Source: Brevundimonas sp.
GTDB taxonomy: Bacteria > Pseudomonadota > Alphaproteobacteria > Caulobacterales > Caulobacteraceae
DNA length: 64,000 nt
Reading direction: 5' to 3'
Assembly (NCBI RefSeq): GCF_030682035.1
Contig: NZ_JAUXQZ010000025.1
Coordinates: 310,001 to 374,000 of the forward strand
Shown: positions 48,388 through 58,266 of the stretch, one piece after another
How the letters are laid out: every line of letters starts with the position of its first letter
Position numbering within the stretch: the stretch's first letter is position 1
Notes under the pieces: generated by a model
What the model was told of the DNA's origin: nothing
The model's database searches: none
What the model saw: the letters and a program-made list of their open reading frames with translations, nothing else
Program-made: the position numbers and the translations under genes

Positions 48388-48460
48388 GTGGGACCGCCGC
48401 TAGATTGCCGCCGAAACGCGGCCGCCGCAGATCGGCCCGTCCGCTCAGAAGGAAACGGTC

Positions 48461-49579
48461 ATGCGCGTCGGCGTCCCCAAGGAAATCAAGAAGAACGAAC
48501 ACCGCATCGGCCTGACGCCGACGGCGGTGCGCGAATACGTCGCCCACGGCCACACCGTCTCCATCGAGACCGGCGCCGGCCTCGGCGCCGGCTTCACCGA
48601 CGCGGACTACAAGAAGGCAGGCGCCAGGATCGTCTCGACCGCCGCGGAGATCTTCGCGAACAACGACATGATCGTGAAGGTCAAGGAGCCTCAGAAGGTC
48701 GAGTGGGAAATGCTCCGCGAGGACCAGATCCTGTTCACCTACCTGCACCTGGCCCCCGACCCCGAGCAGACCAAGGGGCTGATCGCCTCGAAATGCGCGG
48801 CCATCGCCTATGAGACCGTGACCAACGCGCAAGGCGGGTTGCCGCTGCTGGCCCCGATGTCCGAAGTCGCCGGACGGATCGCCGTCTTCTCGGCCGCCGA
48901 GACCCTGCTGAAGCACAACGGCGGCATGGGGCTGCTGTTCTGTGGCGTCCCGGGCGTGGCCCCGGCCCGCGTGCTGGTGCTGGGCGGCGGCGTCGTCGGC
49001 CTGAACTCCGCTCGCATGGCCATGGGGCTGGGCGCCGAGGTGGTGGTGCTGGAACGCTCGATCCCGCGCATGGCCTATATCGACGAGGTCACCAACGGCC
49101 GCGTCATCACCCGCTATTCCTCGATCGGCGCGGTCGAGGAGGAGATGGTCAAGGCCGACGTCATCATCGGCGCTGTGCTGGTTCCGGGCGCCGAGGCCCC
49201 CAAGCTGATCAAGCGCGAGCACCTCAAGCAGATGAAGCCCGGCTCGGTGCTGGTCGATGTCGCCATCGATCAGGGCGGCTGTTTCGAGACCAGCCACGCC
49301 ACCACCCACGAAGACCCGACCTATGTGATCGACAATGTGGTCCACTACTGCGTGGCCAACATGCCGGGCGCCGCCCCGCGTACGTCTTCGGAAGCCCTCA
49401 ACAACGCCACACTGCCCTTCGGCCTGGCCCTGGCAGACAAGGGTCTGGAGGCGCTGAAGGCCAATCCGCACCTCGCGCGCGGCCTGAACGTGCTCAAGGG
49501 CGAGATCACCTATCCAGCGGTGGCCGAGGCGCTGGGCATGCCGTGGAGCGATCCGTTCGGGGTGTGGGCGAAGGACTGA
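48461..49579 (+). CDS. ald: Alanine dehydrogenase
   Basis: Interconverts L-alanine with pyruvate and ammonia using NAD. 372 residues, family length. Marks: MRVGVPKEIKKNEHRIGLTP at the start, VKVKEPQKVEW with the substrate Lys, LFTYLHLAPDP with the active His, the Rossmann fingerprint VLVLGGGVVGLNSARMA (about 168-184), and DVAIDQGGCFETSHATTH. It is divergent from an Lrp-type regulator, suggesting induction by alanine. It probably provides carbon and ammonia from alanine. Confidence 0.96.
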   Translation: MRVGVPKEIKKNEHRIGLTPTAVREYVAHGHTVSIETGAGLGAGFTDADYKKAGARIVSTAAEIFANNDMIVKVKEPQKVEWEMLREDQILFTYLHLAPDPEQTKGLIASKCAAIAYETVTNAQGGLPLLAPMSEVAGRIAVFSAAETLLKHNGGMGLLFCGVPGVAPARVLVLGGGVVGLNSARMAMGLGAEVVVLERSIPRMAYIDEVTNGRVITRYSSIGAVEEEMVKADVIIGAVLVPGAEAPKLIKREHLKQMKPGSVLVDVAIDQGGCFETSHATTHEDPTYVIDNVVHYCVANMPGAAPRTSSEALNNATLPFGLALADKGLEALKANPHLARGLNVLKGEITYPAVAEALGMPWSDPFGVWAKD

Positions 49580-51190
<1,611 letters not shown>

Positions 51191-51251
51191 CCCCGGCCGC
51201 CCCGGCGTGTTAGCTCCCTCGTGAGCATAAGTCCGCGCGAGCCCTGTTGTC

Positions 51252-51929
51252 TTGTCTTTCTTCCACGCCGGACCCGCGCCGAAAGCCAGAGGGCCTCGTC
51301 CCGGCGTCCTGCGCGACGGGCTGGACCTGCAGCCCGGCATGGCCGTCGGCCTGTTCGGCGGCTCCTTCAATCCGGCCCATGACGGCCACGCCCATGTGGC
51401 CGAGACGGCGATGCGGCGGCTGGGGCTGGACCGGGTGATCTGGCTGGTGTCGCCGCAGAATCCGCTGAAGGACGCCCGCGACAGCGCGCCGCTGGCCGAG
51501 CGCATGGCCTCGGCGCGGACGGCGGCGAAGCTGGCGGCGGACGGGCGGGCCATGATCGTCTCGGACTTCGAGACCCGCGCGGGGACGCAATGGACCGTCG
51601 ACACCCTGCGCGCCCTGACCGCCCGGCACCCCGGCGTGCGCTTCGTCTGGCTGATGGGGTCCGACAATCTGGCCAGTTTTCACAAATGGCGCGGCTGGAC
51701 CGACATCATGCGGATGATGCCTGTGGCGGTGATCGCCCGGCCGGGGTCGCTGCACCACAGCCGCACCGCGCCGGCCGCCGCGCGCTTCGCCCCGGCGCGG
51801 GTTCCGACCAGCCAGGCACGGCTGCTGGCCGACCTTGAGGCTCCGGCCTGGACGTATCTGACGGCTCCGCTTAACCCACGCTCCTCAACCGCGCTGCGGG
51901 CCGCGCGTGACGCCGCCGCGCATTTGTGA
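51252..51929 (+). CDS. nadD: Nicotinate-nucleotide adenylyltransferase
   Basis: Adds AMP to nicotinate mononucleotide in NAD synthesis. The nucleotidyltransferase motif GLFGGSFNPAHDGHAHVA ((H/T)xGH type) and the C-terminal SSTALR (matching the ISST-x-R motif) are present, with WLMGSDNLASFHKWRGW between. Start uncertain: TTG at 51252 gives 225 residues with a 29-residue leader seen in some alphaproteobacterial members; ATG at 51339 gives 196 residues and a minimal enzyme. Same strand as obgE and rsfS. Confidence 0.92.
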   Translation: MSFFHAGPAPKARGPRPGVLRDGLDLQPGMAVGLFGGSFNPAHDGHAHVAETAMRRLGLDRVIWLVSPQNPLKDARDSAPLAERMASARTAAKLAADGRAMIVSDFETRAGTQWTVDTLRALTARHPGVRFVWLMGSDNLASFHKWRGWTDIMRMMPVAVIARPGSLHHSRTAPAAARFAPARVPTSQARLLADLEAPAWTYLTAPLNPRSSTALRAARDAAAHL

Positions 51930-52026
51930 TAGGCTGCCGCTTTAGTAATCTCCCCGGAGCCCTCCGCTGACCCCCTCGCCCGCGCACGATGCGCAAGACG
52001 CCGCCGTTTCAAACACGGCGCACGAG

Positions 52027-52446
52027 ATGGACGAATTCGAACCCATCCGCTCCGAAGACGGGTCACCGATAGATGGGCCGCAGGCTCCCCTTCCCGTCGG
52101 CTCCACCGTTCTGGAAACGGCCATCCTGTCGCGTCTCGACGACGACAAGGCGCAGGAAATCGTCCTCATCGACCTGAGGGGCAAAAGCCCGATGGCCGAC
52201 AGCATGATCATCGCCTCGGGGCGGTCGCACCGTCACGTCGGCGCCCTTGCCGACCACCTTCTGCGCGCGCTGAAAGAACAGGGTCTGGGCAAGGTCAAGG
52301 TCTCGGGCCTGCCGCACTGCGACTGGGTGCTGCTGGATGCGGGAGACGTCATCGTCCACCTGTTCCGCCCGGAAGTCCGCGCCTTCTACAACATCGAGAA
52401 GATCTGGTCGGTCGAGAGCGGCCACCGCGTCGACGCGCGCGTCTGA
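52027..52446 (+). CDS. rsfS: Ribosomal silencing factor RsfS
   Basis: Binds ribosomal protein L14 and blocks subunit joining when nutrients fall. 139 residues with the family core KAQEIVLIDLRGKSPMADSMIIASGRSHRHVGALADHL and HCDWVLLDAGDVIVHLFRPEVRAFYNIEKIW. The first 30 residues are variable. It lies between nadD and rlmH, the classic bacterial order, and is probably cotranscribed with rlmH 12 bp downstream. Confidence 0.95.
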   Translation: MDEFEPIRSEDGSPIDGPQAPLPVGSTVLETAILSRLDDDKAQEIVLIDLRGKSPMADSMIIASGRSHRHVGALADHLLRALKEQGLGKVKVSGLPHCDWVLLDAGDVIVHLFRPEVRAFYNIEKIWSVESGHRVDARV

Positions 52447-52458
52447 TCCGCTGAACCT

Positions 52459-52923
52459 GTGAAGCTGGTTGTCATCGCCATCGGCAAGCCGGGGCGGGGA
52501 CCCGAGGCCTTGCTGGCGGCAGACTACGCCGAGCGCGCTACCCTGGCCGGGCGGGCGCTGGGCCTCGGCCCGCTGGAGCTGGTCGATCTGGAGCCGCGAA
52601 AGGCCGGCAAGGCGCCGGAGGCGGAGCTGATCCTCAAGGCCGCCGAGGGGGCGCATCTGATCGCCTGCGACGAACGCGGCCGGACCTTTTCCAGCCGGAC
52701 CTTCGCCGACCATATCGCCATGCTGCGGGACCGCGGCGAACGACGCCTGGTCTTCGCCATCGGCGGGGCTGACGGGCTGGACGACAGCGTGCGCGACGCG
52801 GCCGGCTCGACGCTCGCCTTCGGGCCCCAGACTTGGCCGCACGCCCTGGCCCGGGCCATGCTGGCGGAACAGCTGTATCGCGCCGTGACCATTCTGGCCG
52901 GGTCACCCTATCATCGCGACTAA
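52459..52923 (+). CDS. rlmH: 23S rRNA (pseudouridine1915-N3)-methyltransferase RlmH
   Basis: SPOUT methyltransferase acting on helix 69 of assembled ribosomes. 154 residues; begins KLVVIAIGKPGRG and contains the knot region LVFAIGGADGLDDSVRDAA and the C-terminal FGPQTWPHALARAMLAEQLYRAVTILAGSPYHRD, where the final YHRD/E is conserved. A GTG start at 52459 is used, 12 bp after rsfS. Confidence 0.95.
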   Translation: MKLVVIAIGKPGRGPEALLAADYAERATLAGRALGLGPLELVDLEPRKAGKAPEAELILKAAEGAHLIACDERGRTFSSRTFADHIAMLRDRGERRLVFAIGGADGLDDSVRDAAGSTLAFGPQTWPHALARAMLAEQLYRAVTILAGSPYHRD

Positions 52924-52978
52924 GGCGAAATCGGTAAGGATGCGCTGGCATCCGAACTCGGATATTCGCTCAGACTCC

Positions 52979-54064
52979 ATGCGCGCCCCGATCCTGATCC
53001 TGATCCTGTGTCTGAGCCTGATTGCCCTGCCCGTGGCGGCGATCGCGCGCCAGTCGCCCCCCGAAGGCGAGGTCAAACGGCTGCAGGCCGAGTTCCGTGA
53101 CGAACGCGCCCGCGCGCGCCGCCTGCGCGAAGAGGCCGCCGGAGCCACGCGCGAGATCGCCGGACTGGAACGCCAGTTGAACGACCTGCGCGCCGCGGTC
53201 GGGCAGGACGACGCCGTGATCACCGGCCAGCGCGCGCGACTGCGCGAGCTGAGCGCGCGCGAGGCCGCCCTGGTGGCCCAGCTGTCCCGGGCGCGAGGCC
53301 GCCAGGGGCGGTTGCTGTCGGCCCTGCAGATGATGAGCCGCCGCCCGCCGCCGCCGCTTCTGGTCCCCGCCGACAGGGCGGTGGACACAGTGCGGGCCGC
53401 CATACTGATGCGGGCCATGGCCCCTGCGCTGCAGGCGCGGGCGCAAGGGTTGGCCGATCGTCAGGCCGAGGTCGTGCGGGTGCGGCGTCTCAGCGCACTG
53501 AACAGCGAACAGCTGTTCACCACCGAAAGCGCCCGGGGCGACCGCCGCGCAGAAATCGAGGCCTTGACGGGACGCAAGACCGCGCTTCAAGCGGTGCTCA
53601 GGGCCGAGGCCGAGGGCGCCGAACGGGCCACGCGGGTGCTGGAGGCGCGGCTGCGATCACTCGGCGCCGCCGTTCCGCCCGCCGAAACTGAGACCGAGCC
53701 GGCCGCGACGCGCCTGCCCGCGGGACGCAGCCGTCTGACCGCACCGGTCGAGGGCGCGCCGTCGCGTCGGTTCGGTTCGGGATCGAGCGGCTGGAGCTGG
53801 CGCGCCGACGGGGCCGAGGTCCGCGCCCCGGCCGCCGGACGCGTGGCCTTCGCCGGACCGTTGAGCGGCTGGGGGCAGGTGGTGATCCTCGACCTCGGAC
53901 CCGGCTGGCGCGCGGTGATCTCGGGACTGGACGAACTCTCGGTCGACGCCGGCGACCGGGTTGTGGACGGCCAGACCCTCGGCCGCACCGGCGCGGACGG
54001 GGAGCCGGCGTTCGAGCTGCGCCGGGATGAACGCCCGATCGATCCGGCGCCGTGGTTGAGGTGA
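52979..54064 (+). CDS. EnvC-like murein hydrolase activator with degenerate LytM domain
   Basis: A 361-residue exported protein. ATG 52979 gives a signal peptide (about 1-22). Residues about 28-235 form an Arg/Ala/Glu-rich coiled coil, and the end (about 255-361) is a LytM/M23 domain: ITAPVEG-like start (RLTAPVEGAPSRRFG), RAPAAGRVAFAGPLSGWGQVVILD and GQTLGRTGADGEPAFELRRDERPIDPAPWL. The zinc-binding His-x-x-x-Asp and His-x-His of active M23 peptidases are absent (HLHFE is replaced by PAFEL), as in EnvC, so it should activate amidases for cell separation and not cut peptidoglycan. Upstream of ctpA. Confidence 0.86.
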   Translation: MRAPILILILCLSLIALPVAAIARQSPPEGEVKRLQAEFRDERARARRLREEAAGATREIAGLERQLNDLRAAVGQDDAVITGQRARLRELSAREAALVAQLSRARGRQGRLLSALQMMSRRPPPPLLVPADRAVDTVRAAILMRAMAPALQARAQGLADRQAEVVRVRRLSALNSEQLFTTESARGDRRAEIEALTGRKTALQAVLRAEAEGAERATRVLEARLRSLGAAVPPAETETEPAATRLPAGRSRLTAPVEGAPSRRFGSGSSGWSWRADGAEVRAPAAGRVAFAGPLSGWGQVVILDLGPGWRAVISGLDELSVDAGDRVVDGQTLGRTGADGEPAFELRRDERPIDPAPWLR

Positions 54065-54070
54065 AACAGG

Positions 54071-54095
54071 AGTGACGAGTGGCGAGTGACGAGTT
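54071..54095 (+). repeat. GAGTGGCGAGTG-type repeat, copy 2 (single arm)
   Basis: AGTGACGAGTGGCGAGTGACGAG begins 6 bp after the envC-like stop. No clear inverse arm is present in the gap, so this is a half element. The remaining 200 bp to ctpA must hold its promoter; I recognise no further element there. Confidence 0.7.
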
Positions 54096-54296
54096 GTCTG
54101 GGCTGGAGCAGGGCCGGGTCGGCCGATTCCCGTCTGATCGCCAACCTCTCGCCAAGCGAAACCGCTTCCCATCCGCCGATGACGCTGATTTTATCCGGGA
54201 ATCGCCGATCGGCCACGATTTCGTCGCCGGTCGGTCCGTAACTGCCTGATCAAGAGCCGCTTCCCCGGCCATCGTCCGTTCGCTGAAAGAGACCTG

Positions 54297-55667
54297 ATGC
54301 GTAAATTGTTGCTGGTTGGCGCCGCCGCCGTGACCCTGGTGGGGCTCGGCGCCGCGAGCGCCACGGGCCAGACGCCGCGTAACGAGGCGTTCCGCATGCT
54401 GGCCCTGTTCGGGGACGTGCTGGGCATTGTCGAACAGGCCTATGTCGTGCCCGTCGACGACAAGAAGCTGATCGAGGCGGCGCTACAGGGCATGATGGGG
54501 GCGTTGGACCCCCATTCCAACTACCTGCCGCCCGCCGGCTATGACGAGCTGCAGGAGCGCACCTCGGGGGCCTATTCGGGCGTGGGGCTGACCATTCAGG
54601 CCGAAGGCGGGCTGGTGAAGGTGATCTCGCCGATGGACGGCGGACCCGCCGCCCGCGCCGGGGTCAACGCCGGGGACGTCATCTCCTCCATCGAGGGCCA
54701 GAGCGCCGCGGGCCTGACCGTCAGCCAGGTCTCGGAAAAGCTGCGCGGGGCCGTCGGCACCTCGGTCAAGGTCACCTTCCTGCGCGACGGCGAGGAGCCG
54801 CGCGAGGTCACCCTGACGCGCGAGGTCATCAAGATCGAATCCGTCACCGGCCGGATCGAGGGCGAATTCGGCTATCTGCGGGTCTCGACCTTCAACGAGA
54901 ACACCGGGCGTGAACTGGGCGAGACCATCGCCCGGCTCAAGGCCGAGAACCCCGACATCAAGGGCTATGTGCTGGACCTGCGCAACAACGGCGGCGGCCT
55001 GCTGGACGCGGCCATCGCCGTGTCGGACGCCTTCCTCGAACGCGGCGAGATCGTCAGCCAGCGGGGTCGCAAGGCCGACCAGATCCAGCGCTATGGCGCG
55101 CGGCCGGGCGACCTGACCGGCGGCCTGCCTCTGGTGGTGCTGATCAACTACGGTTCGGCCTCGGCCTCGGAAATCGTGGCCGGCGCCCTTAAGGATCATC
55201 AGCGGGCGACGATCGTCGGCCTGACCAGCTTCGGCAAGGGTTCGGTCCAGACGGTCATCCCGCTGCGCAATGGCCAGGACGGGGCCCTGTCGATCACCAC
55301 GGCGCGCTACTTCACACCGTCGGGCGCCTCGATCCAGAAGATCGGCATCGAGCCCGATCTGGAAGTGTCCCGCTCACTGGCCGAGGCGCGGATCGTGTCG
55401 CGGTCGAACTTCATCTATTCCGAGGCCGCCTACGCCACGGCGCTGGACGCCTCGATCGGGGCCGAGCGCAAGGGGCCGCACACCCCGCACGAGGCGCCCG
55501 GCGAAGGCTGGCCCGAGGACAAGGACTATCAGCTGGAGCGGGCCTTCGATGTGCTGCGCGCGGGCGGGAACCTGGCCCAGCTGGCCGCCGCGCCCGAGGG
55601 TATTGTGGTGACCGCGCCGGGCACAGCCCTGGCCGCAGCAGAGCCGGAGCCTGCGCCGGAAAACTGA
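54297..55667 (+). CDS. ctpA: S41-family C-terminal processing peptidase CtpA
   Basis: A 456-residue periplasmic serine protease. Signal peptide about 1-24 (ending SATGQ); PDZ domain about 85-165 (GVGLTIQAEGGLVKVISPMDGGPAARAGV); peptidase with GYVLDLRNNGGGLLDAAI, the catalytic Ser in YGSASASEIVAGAL (about 287) and Lys at 314 in FGKGSVQT. The C-terminal 60 residues are Pro/Ala/Glu-rich. Tail-specific proteases adjust cell-wall enzymes and membrane proteins; the position after the EnvC-like gene is conserved in Caulobacterales. Confidence 0.95.
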   Translation: MRKLLLVGAAAVTLVGLGAASATGQTPRNEAFRMLALFGDVLGIVEQAYVVPVDDKKLIEAALQGMMGALDPHSNYLPPAGYDELQERTSGAYSGVGLTIQAEGGLVKVISPMDGGPAARAGVNAGDVISSIEGQSAAGLTVSQVSEKLRGAVGTSVKVTFLRDGEEPREVTLTREVIKIESVTGRIEGEFGYLRVSTFNENTGRELGETIARLKAENPDIKGYVLDLRNNGGGLLDAAIAVSDAFLERGEIVSQRGRKADQIQRYGARPGDLTGGLPLVVLINYGSASASEIVAGALKDHQRATIVGLTSFGKGSVQTVIPLRNGQDGALSITTARYFTPSGASIQKIGIEPDLEVSRSLAEARIVSRSNFIYSEAAYATALDASIGAERKGPHTPHEAPGEGWPEDKDYQLERAFDVLRAGGNLAQLAAAPEGIVVTAPGTALAAAEPEPAPEN

Positions 55668-55785
55668 CCTGCAAACTGACGCCGGATGACTAACGGTGCG
55701 TTAGGCTTTCTTAACCGACGCCCGCCACTGTGAGCCGTGAAGGAGTCCGCTTCGCGGACCCCCGTTCGAGCGTCCAGTCCTGCCC

Positions 55786-56988
55786 ATGTTCGCCAAGCGC
55801 CAGTCTGTCCTCGCAACCACCGCCGGAGCGCCCCCGGTGCGCCGGTCGTTGCGCGAAAATCTCGCTCCGGTCGGCCGTATCCTGAAAAAGCCGCCGGTCG
55901 CCGTCACCGCCGCAGGCTTGCTGCTGCTCGCCGCCGCCGCCCTGTTCGTCACCGTGCTGGGCGACCCCCGCGCAGGGGCGCCATCGGCCCGCGCGGCGCT
56001 GAAGCGCGAAGTCGCTGTCGCCGCCCCGCCGCCGACCGGTCTGGAGGCCTTCTCCGTCGGCGCCTACGGCTCGTGGCAGGATCTGGCCGGCGAAGGCGGC
56101 GCCGCCGTCGATCCCGCCCTGGGCGGTGAGGCGGTCATCACCCTGCCCAACGGCGCCACGGTATCCGGAAACGGCGCACCCGTGACCGCCCCGCGTGTCG
56201 CCGCCAGCCCCCTGCCCGCCGCCCCCATCGCCGGCCTGAGCCAGCCGGGGCCCAACGGTCCGCTGCCGACCATCGCCACGGACGGTCGCGTGCCGGCCCA
56301 GGCCTATGCCCGCCCGTTCCGCTCCAACGGCCGGCCGCGCGTCGCCCTCATCGTTGGCGGCCTGGGTCTGAACGCCGTGACCACCCGCGCCGCGATCGAA
56401 CGCCTGCCCGCCGAGGTGACCCTCAGTTTCGTCCCCTATGCCGAGGGCCTGCAGGGCTGGATCGACCTGGCCCGCGCCCAGGGCCACGAGGTCATGCTCG
56501 AGATGCCGATGGAGCCCACCGGCTATCCGAACAACGACCCGGGCCCCCACACCCTGCTGGCCTCCGGCCAGCCGGCCGACATCCAGGCGCGGATGAACTG
56601 GCTGCTGGGACGGGCGACCGGCTATTTCGGCGTCACCAACTATATGGGCGACCGGTTCGCGACCTCGGACACCGGCATGACCGCCTTCATGACCATCCTG
56701 CGCCAGCGCGGTGTCGCCTTTCTCGACGACGGCTCGATGAGCCGCCGCCCCGGCGCCTGGGCCCGGGCCAGCGCCAACCGCATCATCGACCAGGAACAGA
56801 ACCCCACCGCCATCGTCGGCGAGCTGAACGCGCTGGAGGCTCTGGCCAAGGGTCGCGGCCAGGCCCTGGGCGCCGGCTTCAGCTATCCGGTCACGGTCGA
56901 GGCTGTGGCCCGCTGGACCGCTGACATGGACGCACGAGGGCTACAACTGGCTCCGGCGAGCGCGATGACGCAGCGGCCGGGAAGATAG
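55786..56988 (+). CDS. Divergent polysaccharide deacetylase family protein (YibQ-like)
   Basis: A 400-residue protein with one membrane helix (about 39-58) and a linker rich in Pro/Ala, then a divergent polysaccharide deacetylase domain (about 185-395): PRVALIVGGLGLNAVTTRAAIERLPAEVTLSFVPYAEGLQGWID, GHEVMLEMPMEPTGYPNNDPGPHTLL, VAFLDDGSMSRRPG. The metal-binding triad of true deacetylases is not conserved in this family, so catalysis is uncertain. Usually found in the envC-ctpA neighbourhood. It ends 1 bp before repeat copy 3. Confidence 0.87.
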   Translation: MFAKRQSVLATTAGAPPVRRSLRENLAPVGRILKKPPVAVTAAGLLLLAAAALFVTVLGDPRAGAPSARAALKREVAVAAPPPTGLEAFSVGAYGSWQDLAGEGGAAVDPALGGEAVITLPNGATVSGNGAPVTAPRVAASPLPAAPIAGLSQPGPNGPLPTIATDGRVPAQAYARPFRSNGRPRVALIVGGLGLNAVTTRAAIERLPAEVTLSFVPYAEGLQGWIDLARAQGHEVMLEMPMEPTGYPNNDPGPHTLLASGQPADIQARMNWLLGRATGYFGVTNYMGDRFATSDTGMTAFMTILRQRGVAFLDDGSMSRRPGAWARASANRIIDQEQNPTAIVGELNALEALAKGRGQALGAGFSYPVTVEAVARWTADMDARGLQLAPASAMTQRPGR

Positions 56989-56989
56989 G

Positions 56990-57085
56990 GAGTGGCGGGT
57001 GGCGAGTGGCGAGTGACGAGGACTCGCTGAACCGGTTCTTGCCCCGCGCCTTGACTCGCCACTCGCCACCCGCCACTCGCCACTC
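56990..57085. repeat. Inverted-repeat element with GAGTGGCGAGTG-type arms, copy 3, abutting the rppH start
   Basis: A perfect 24-bp inverted repeat: left arm 56990-57013 and right arm 57055-57078, with a 41-base loop; the right arm continues with GCCACTC up to 57085. The element fills the whole gap from the deacetylase stop (56988) to the rppH ATG (57086), so the site where a ribosome site should lie is repeat sequence. The arms are made of GAGTGGC and GGCGAGT units. Confidence 0.9.
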
Positions 57086-57556
57086 ATGGACCTCTCCCGC
57101 TACCGCCCCAACGTCGGCGTCGTGCTGTTCCATCGGGATGGGCGCGTCTGGTACGGGCGTCGGGCAGGGACCGAGGGGCCTCACAACTGGCAGTTCCCGC
57201 AGGGCGGCGTCGACGACGGCGAGGACCTGGAGCTCGCCGCGCGGCGCGAGCTGGCCGAGGAGACCGGGGTCGTATCGGCCGAACTGATCGCGCGGACCGT
57301 TGAATGGATCGCCTATGACTTCCCGGCCGACTACGGCGGGTCCAAGGCCGCCCGCGGCTGGGCCGGCCAGAAGCAGCAGTGGTTCGCCTTCCGCTTCACC
57401 GGCGAGGAGTCCGAGATCGATCTTGAGGCTCATGAAGAGATCGAGTTCGACGCCTGGCGCTGGGGCGCGCTGTCCGACGCCCCTGACCTGATCGTGCCGT
57501 TCAAGCGGGCGTCCTATGAACAGGTCGTGGCCGTGTTCGCACCGTTGGTGGTCTAG
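57086..57556 (+). CDS. rppH: RNA pyrophosphohydrolase RppH
   Basis: Nudix enzyme that removes pyrophosphate from the 5' end of mRNA, opening it to RNase E decay. 156 residues. RPNVGVVLFHRDGRVWYGRR at the start, Nudix box GGVDDGEDLELAARRELAEETGVV (about 39-62), WIAYDFPAD and AGQKQQWFAFRF are typical of RppH. The ATG directly follows repeat copy 3, with no Shine-Dalgarno sequence. The stop overlaps the convergent DUF1272 gene by 4 bp. Confidence 0.93.
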   Translation: MDLSRYRPNVGVVLFHRDGRVWYGRRAGTEGPHNWQFPQGGVDDGEDLELAARRELAEETGVVSAELIARTVEWIAYDFPADYGGSKAARGWAGQKQQWFAFRFTGEESEIDLEAHEEIEFDAWRWGALSDAPDLIVPFKRASYEQVVAVFAPLVV

Positions 57557-57798
57557 GCGGCCGCGCAGCCCTGCGGTTTGAGCACCCGTTTCGTTGAAGC
57601 CGGGTATTTCGCCATCAGACGCGCCGGCCGGATCGGGCGGGCGCTGAACCCGCCGCCGCAGTTGGGGCAGACGCCCTTCAGGACGCCGTCCACGCAGTCG
57701 GCGCAGAAGGTGCATTCAAAGGTGCAGATGCGCGCCTCGGCGCAGTCGAACGGCAGGTCACGGTCGCAGCATTCGCAGTTGGGACGTAGTTCGAGCAT
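57553..57798 (-). CDS. DUF1272 zinc-ribbon-like protein
   Basis: An 81-residue protein with the DUF1272 pattern MLELRPNCECCDRDLP, ARICTFECTFCADCV and GVCPNCGGG: about ten Cys, arranged as CxxC pairs able to bind one or two zinc ions. The tail RPIRPARLMAKYPAST is family-typical. Function unknown. Start ATG 57798 has GGAGGCCCC just upstream. It is preceded by a palindromic repeat. Confidence 0.9.
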   Translation of the reverse strand: MLELRPNCECCDRDLPFDCAEARICTFECTFCADCVDGVLKGVCPNCGGGFSARPIRPARLMAKYPASTKRVLKPQGCAAA

Positions 57799-57809
57799 GG
57801 GGCCTCCAT

Positions 57810-57947
57810 TCCTCCCCGCCTTGGGGGAGGGGGACCATGCGAAGCATGGTGGAGGGGGCGGACGCAAGCACCGGCGCCCGGGACGCCCCCTCCACCGTCG
57901 TGCCGACGGTCCCCCTCCCCCGTTCCGCTTCGCTACTCGGGGGAGGA
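57810..57947. repeat. Nested palindromic (REP-like) element
   Basis: Nested inverted repeats: outer TCCTCCCC (57810-57817) with GGGGAGGA, a perfect 14-bp pair (57823-57836 with 57908-57921), a perfect 13-bp pair (57848-57860 with 57884-57896), plus a small CCATGC/GCATGG hairpin (57834-57849). The G/C-run design resembles intergenic REP elements of Caulobacter and relatives. The right end covers the last codons of the 85-residue membrane protein gene. Confidence 0.85.
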
Positions 57948-58190
57948 CTTCGACCGGCCGAGCGCCAGCTGGACAAGGCCATAGACCGCCACCAGCGCCC
58001 ATGCGCCTTCCATCAGCACCGCCGACAGGTTGAAGTCGAAATAAAGCGACACGAGGATCAGCAGGGCGCCGGTCAGATTGAGCGCCAACGCGGGCGCCTG
58101 TGCCGGGTCCAGCTTCTTCGCCGTAGCGCCGGCATAGGCGATCAGGATGCACAGGACGCCGACGACGCCGAGAAGATCAGGGAGGGTCAT
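57933..58190 (-). CDS. Small membrane protein, CBU_0592-like
   Basis: An 85-residue protein with three hydrophobic segments (about 4-22, 33-52, 58-78) and the family-like GVLCILIAYAGATAKKLDP, NLTGALLILVSLYFDFNLSAVLMEGAWALVAVYGL. This matches CBU_0592-type proteins as I know them; their role is not established. The final residues RSKSSPE and the stop are encoded by the palindromic repeat at 57810-57947, which may have replaced the original end. Confidence 0.8.
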   Translation of the reverse strand: MTLPDLLGVVGVLCILIAYAGATAKKLDPAQAPALALNLTGALLILVSLYFDFNLSAVLMEGAWALVAVYGLVQLALGRSKSSPE

Positions 58191-58266
58191 GGCCCGTCCT
58201 TAGCGCGGGGTGGTCGTCTCGGCCACAGCCGGAAGACTTCACAGATGACAGGCGGCGACGGCGCAG

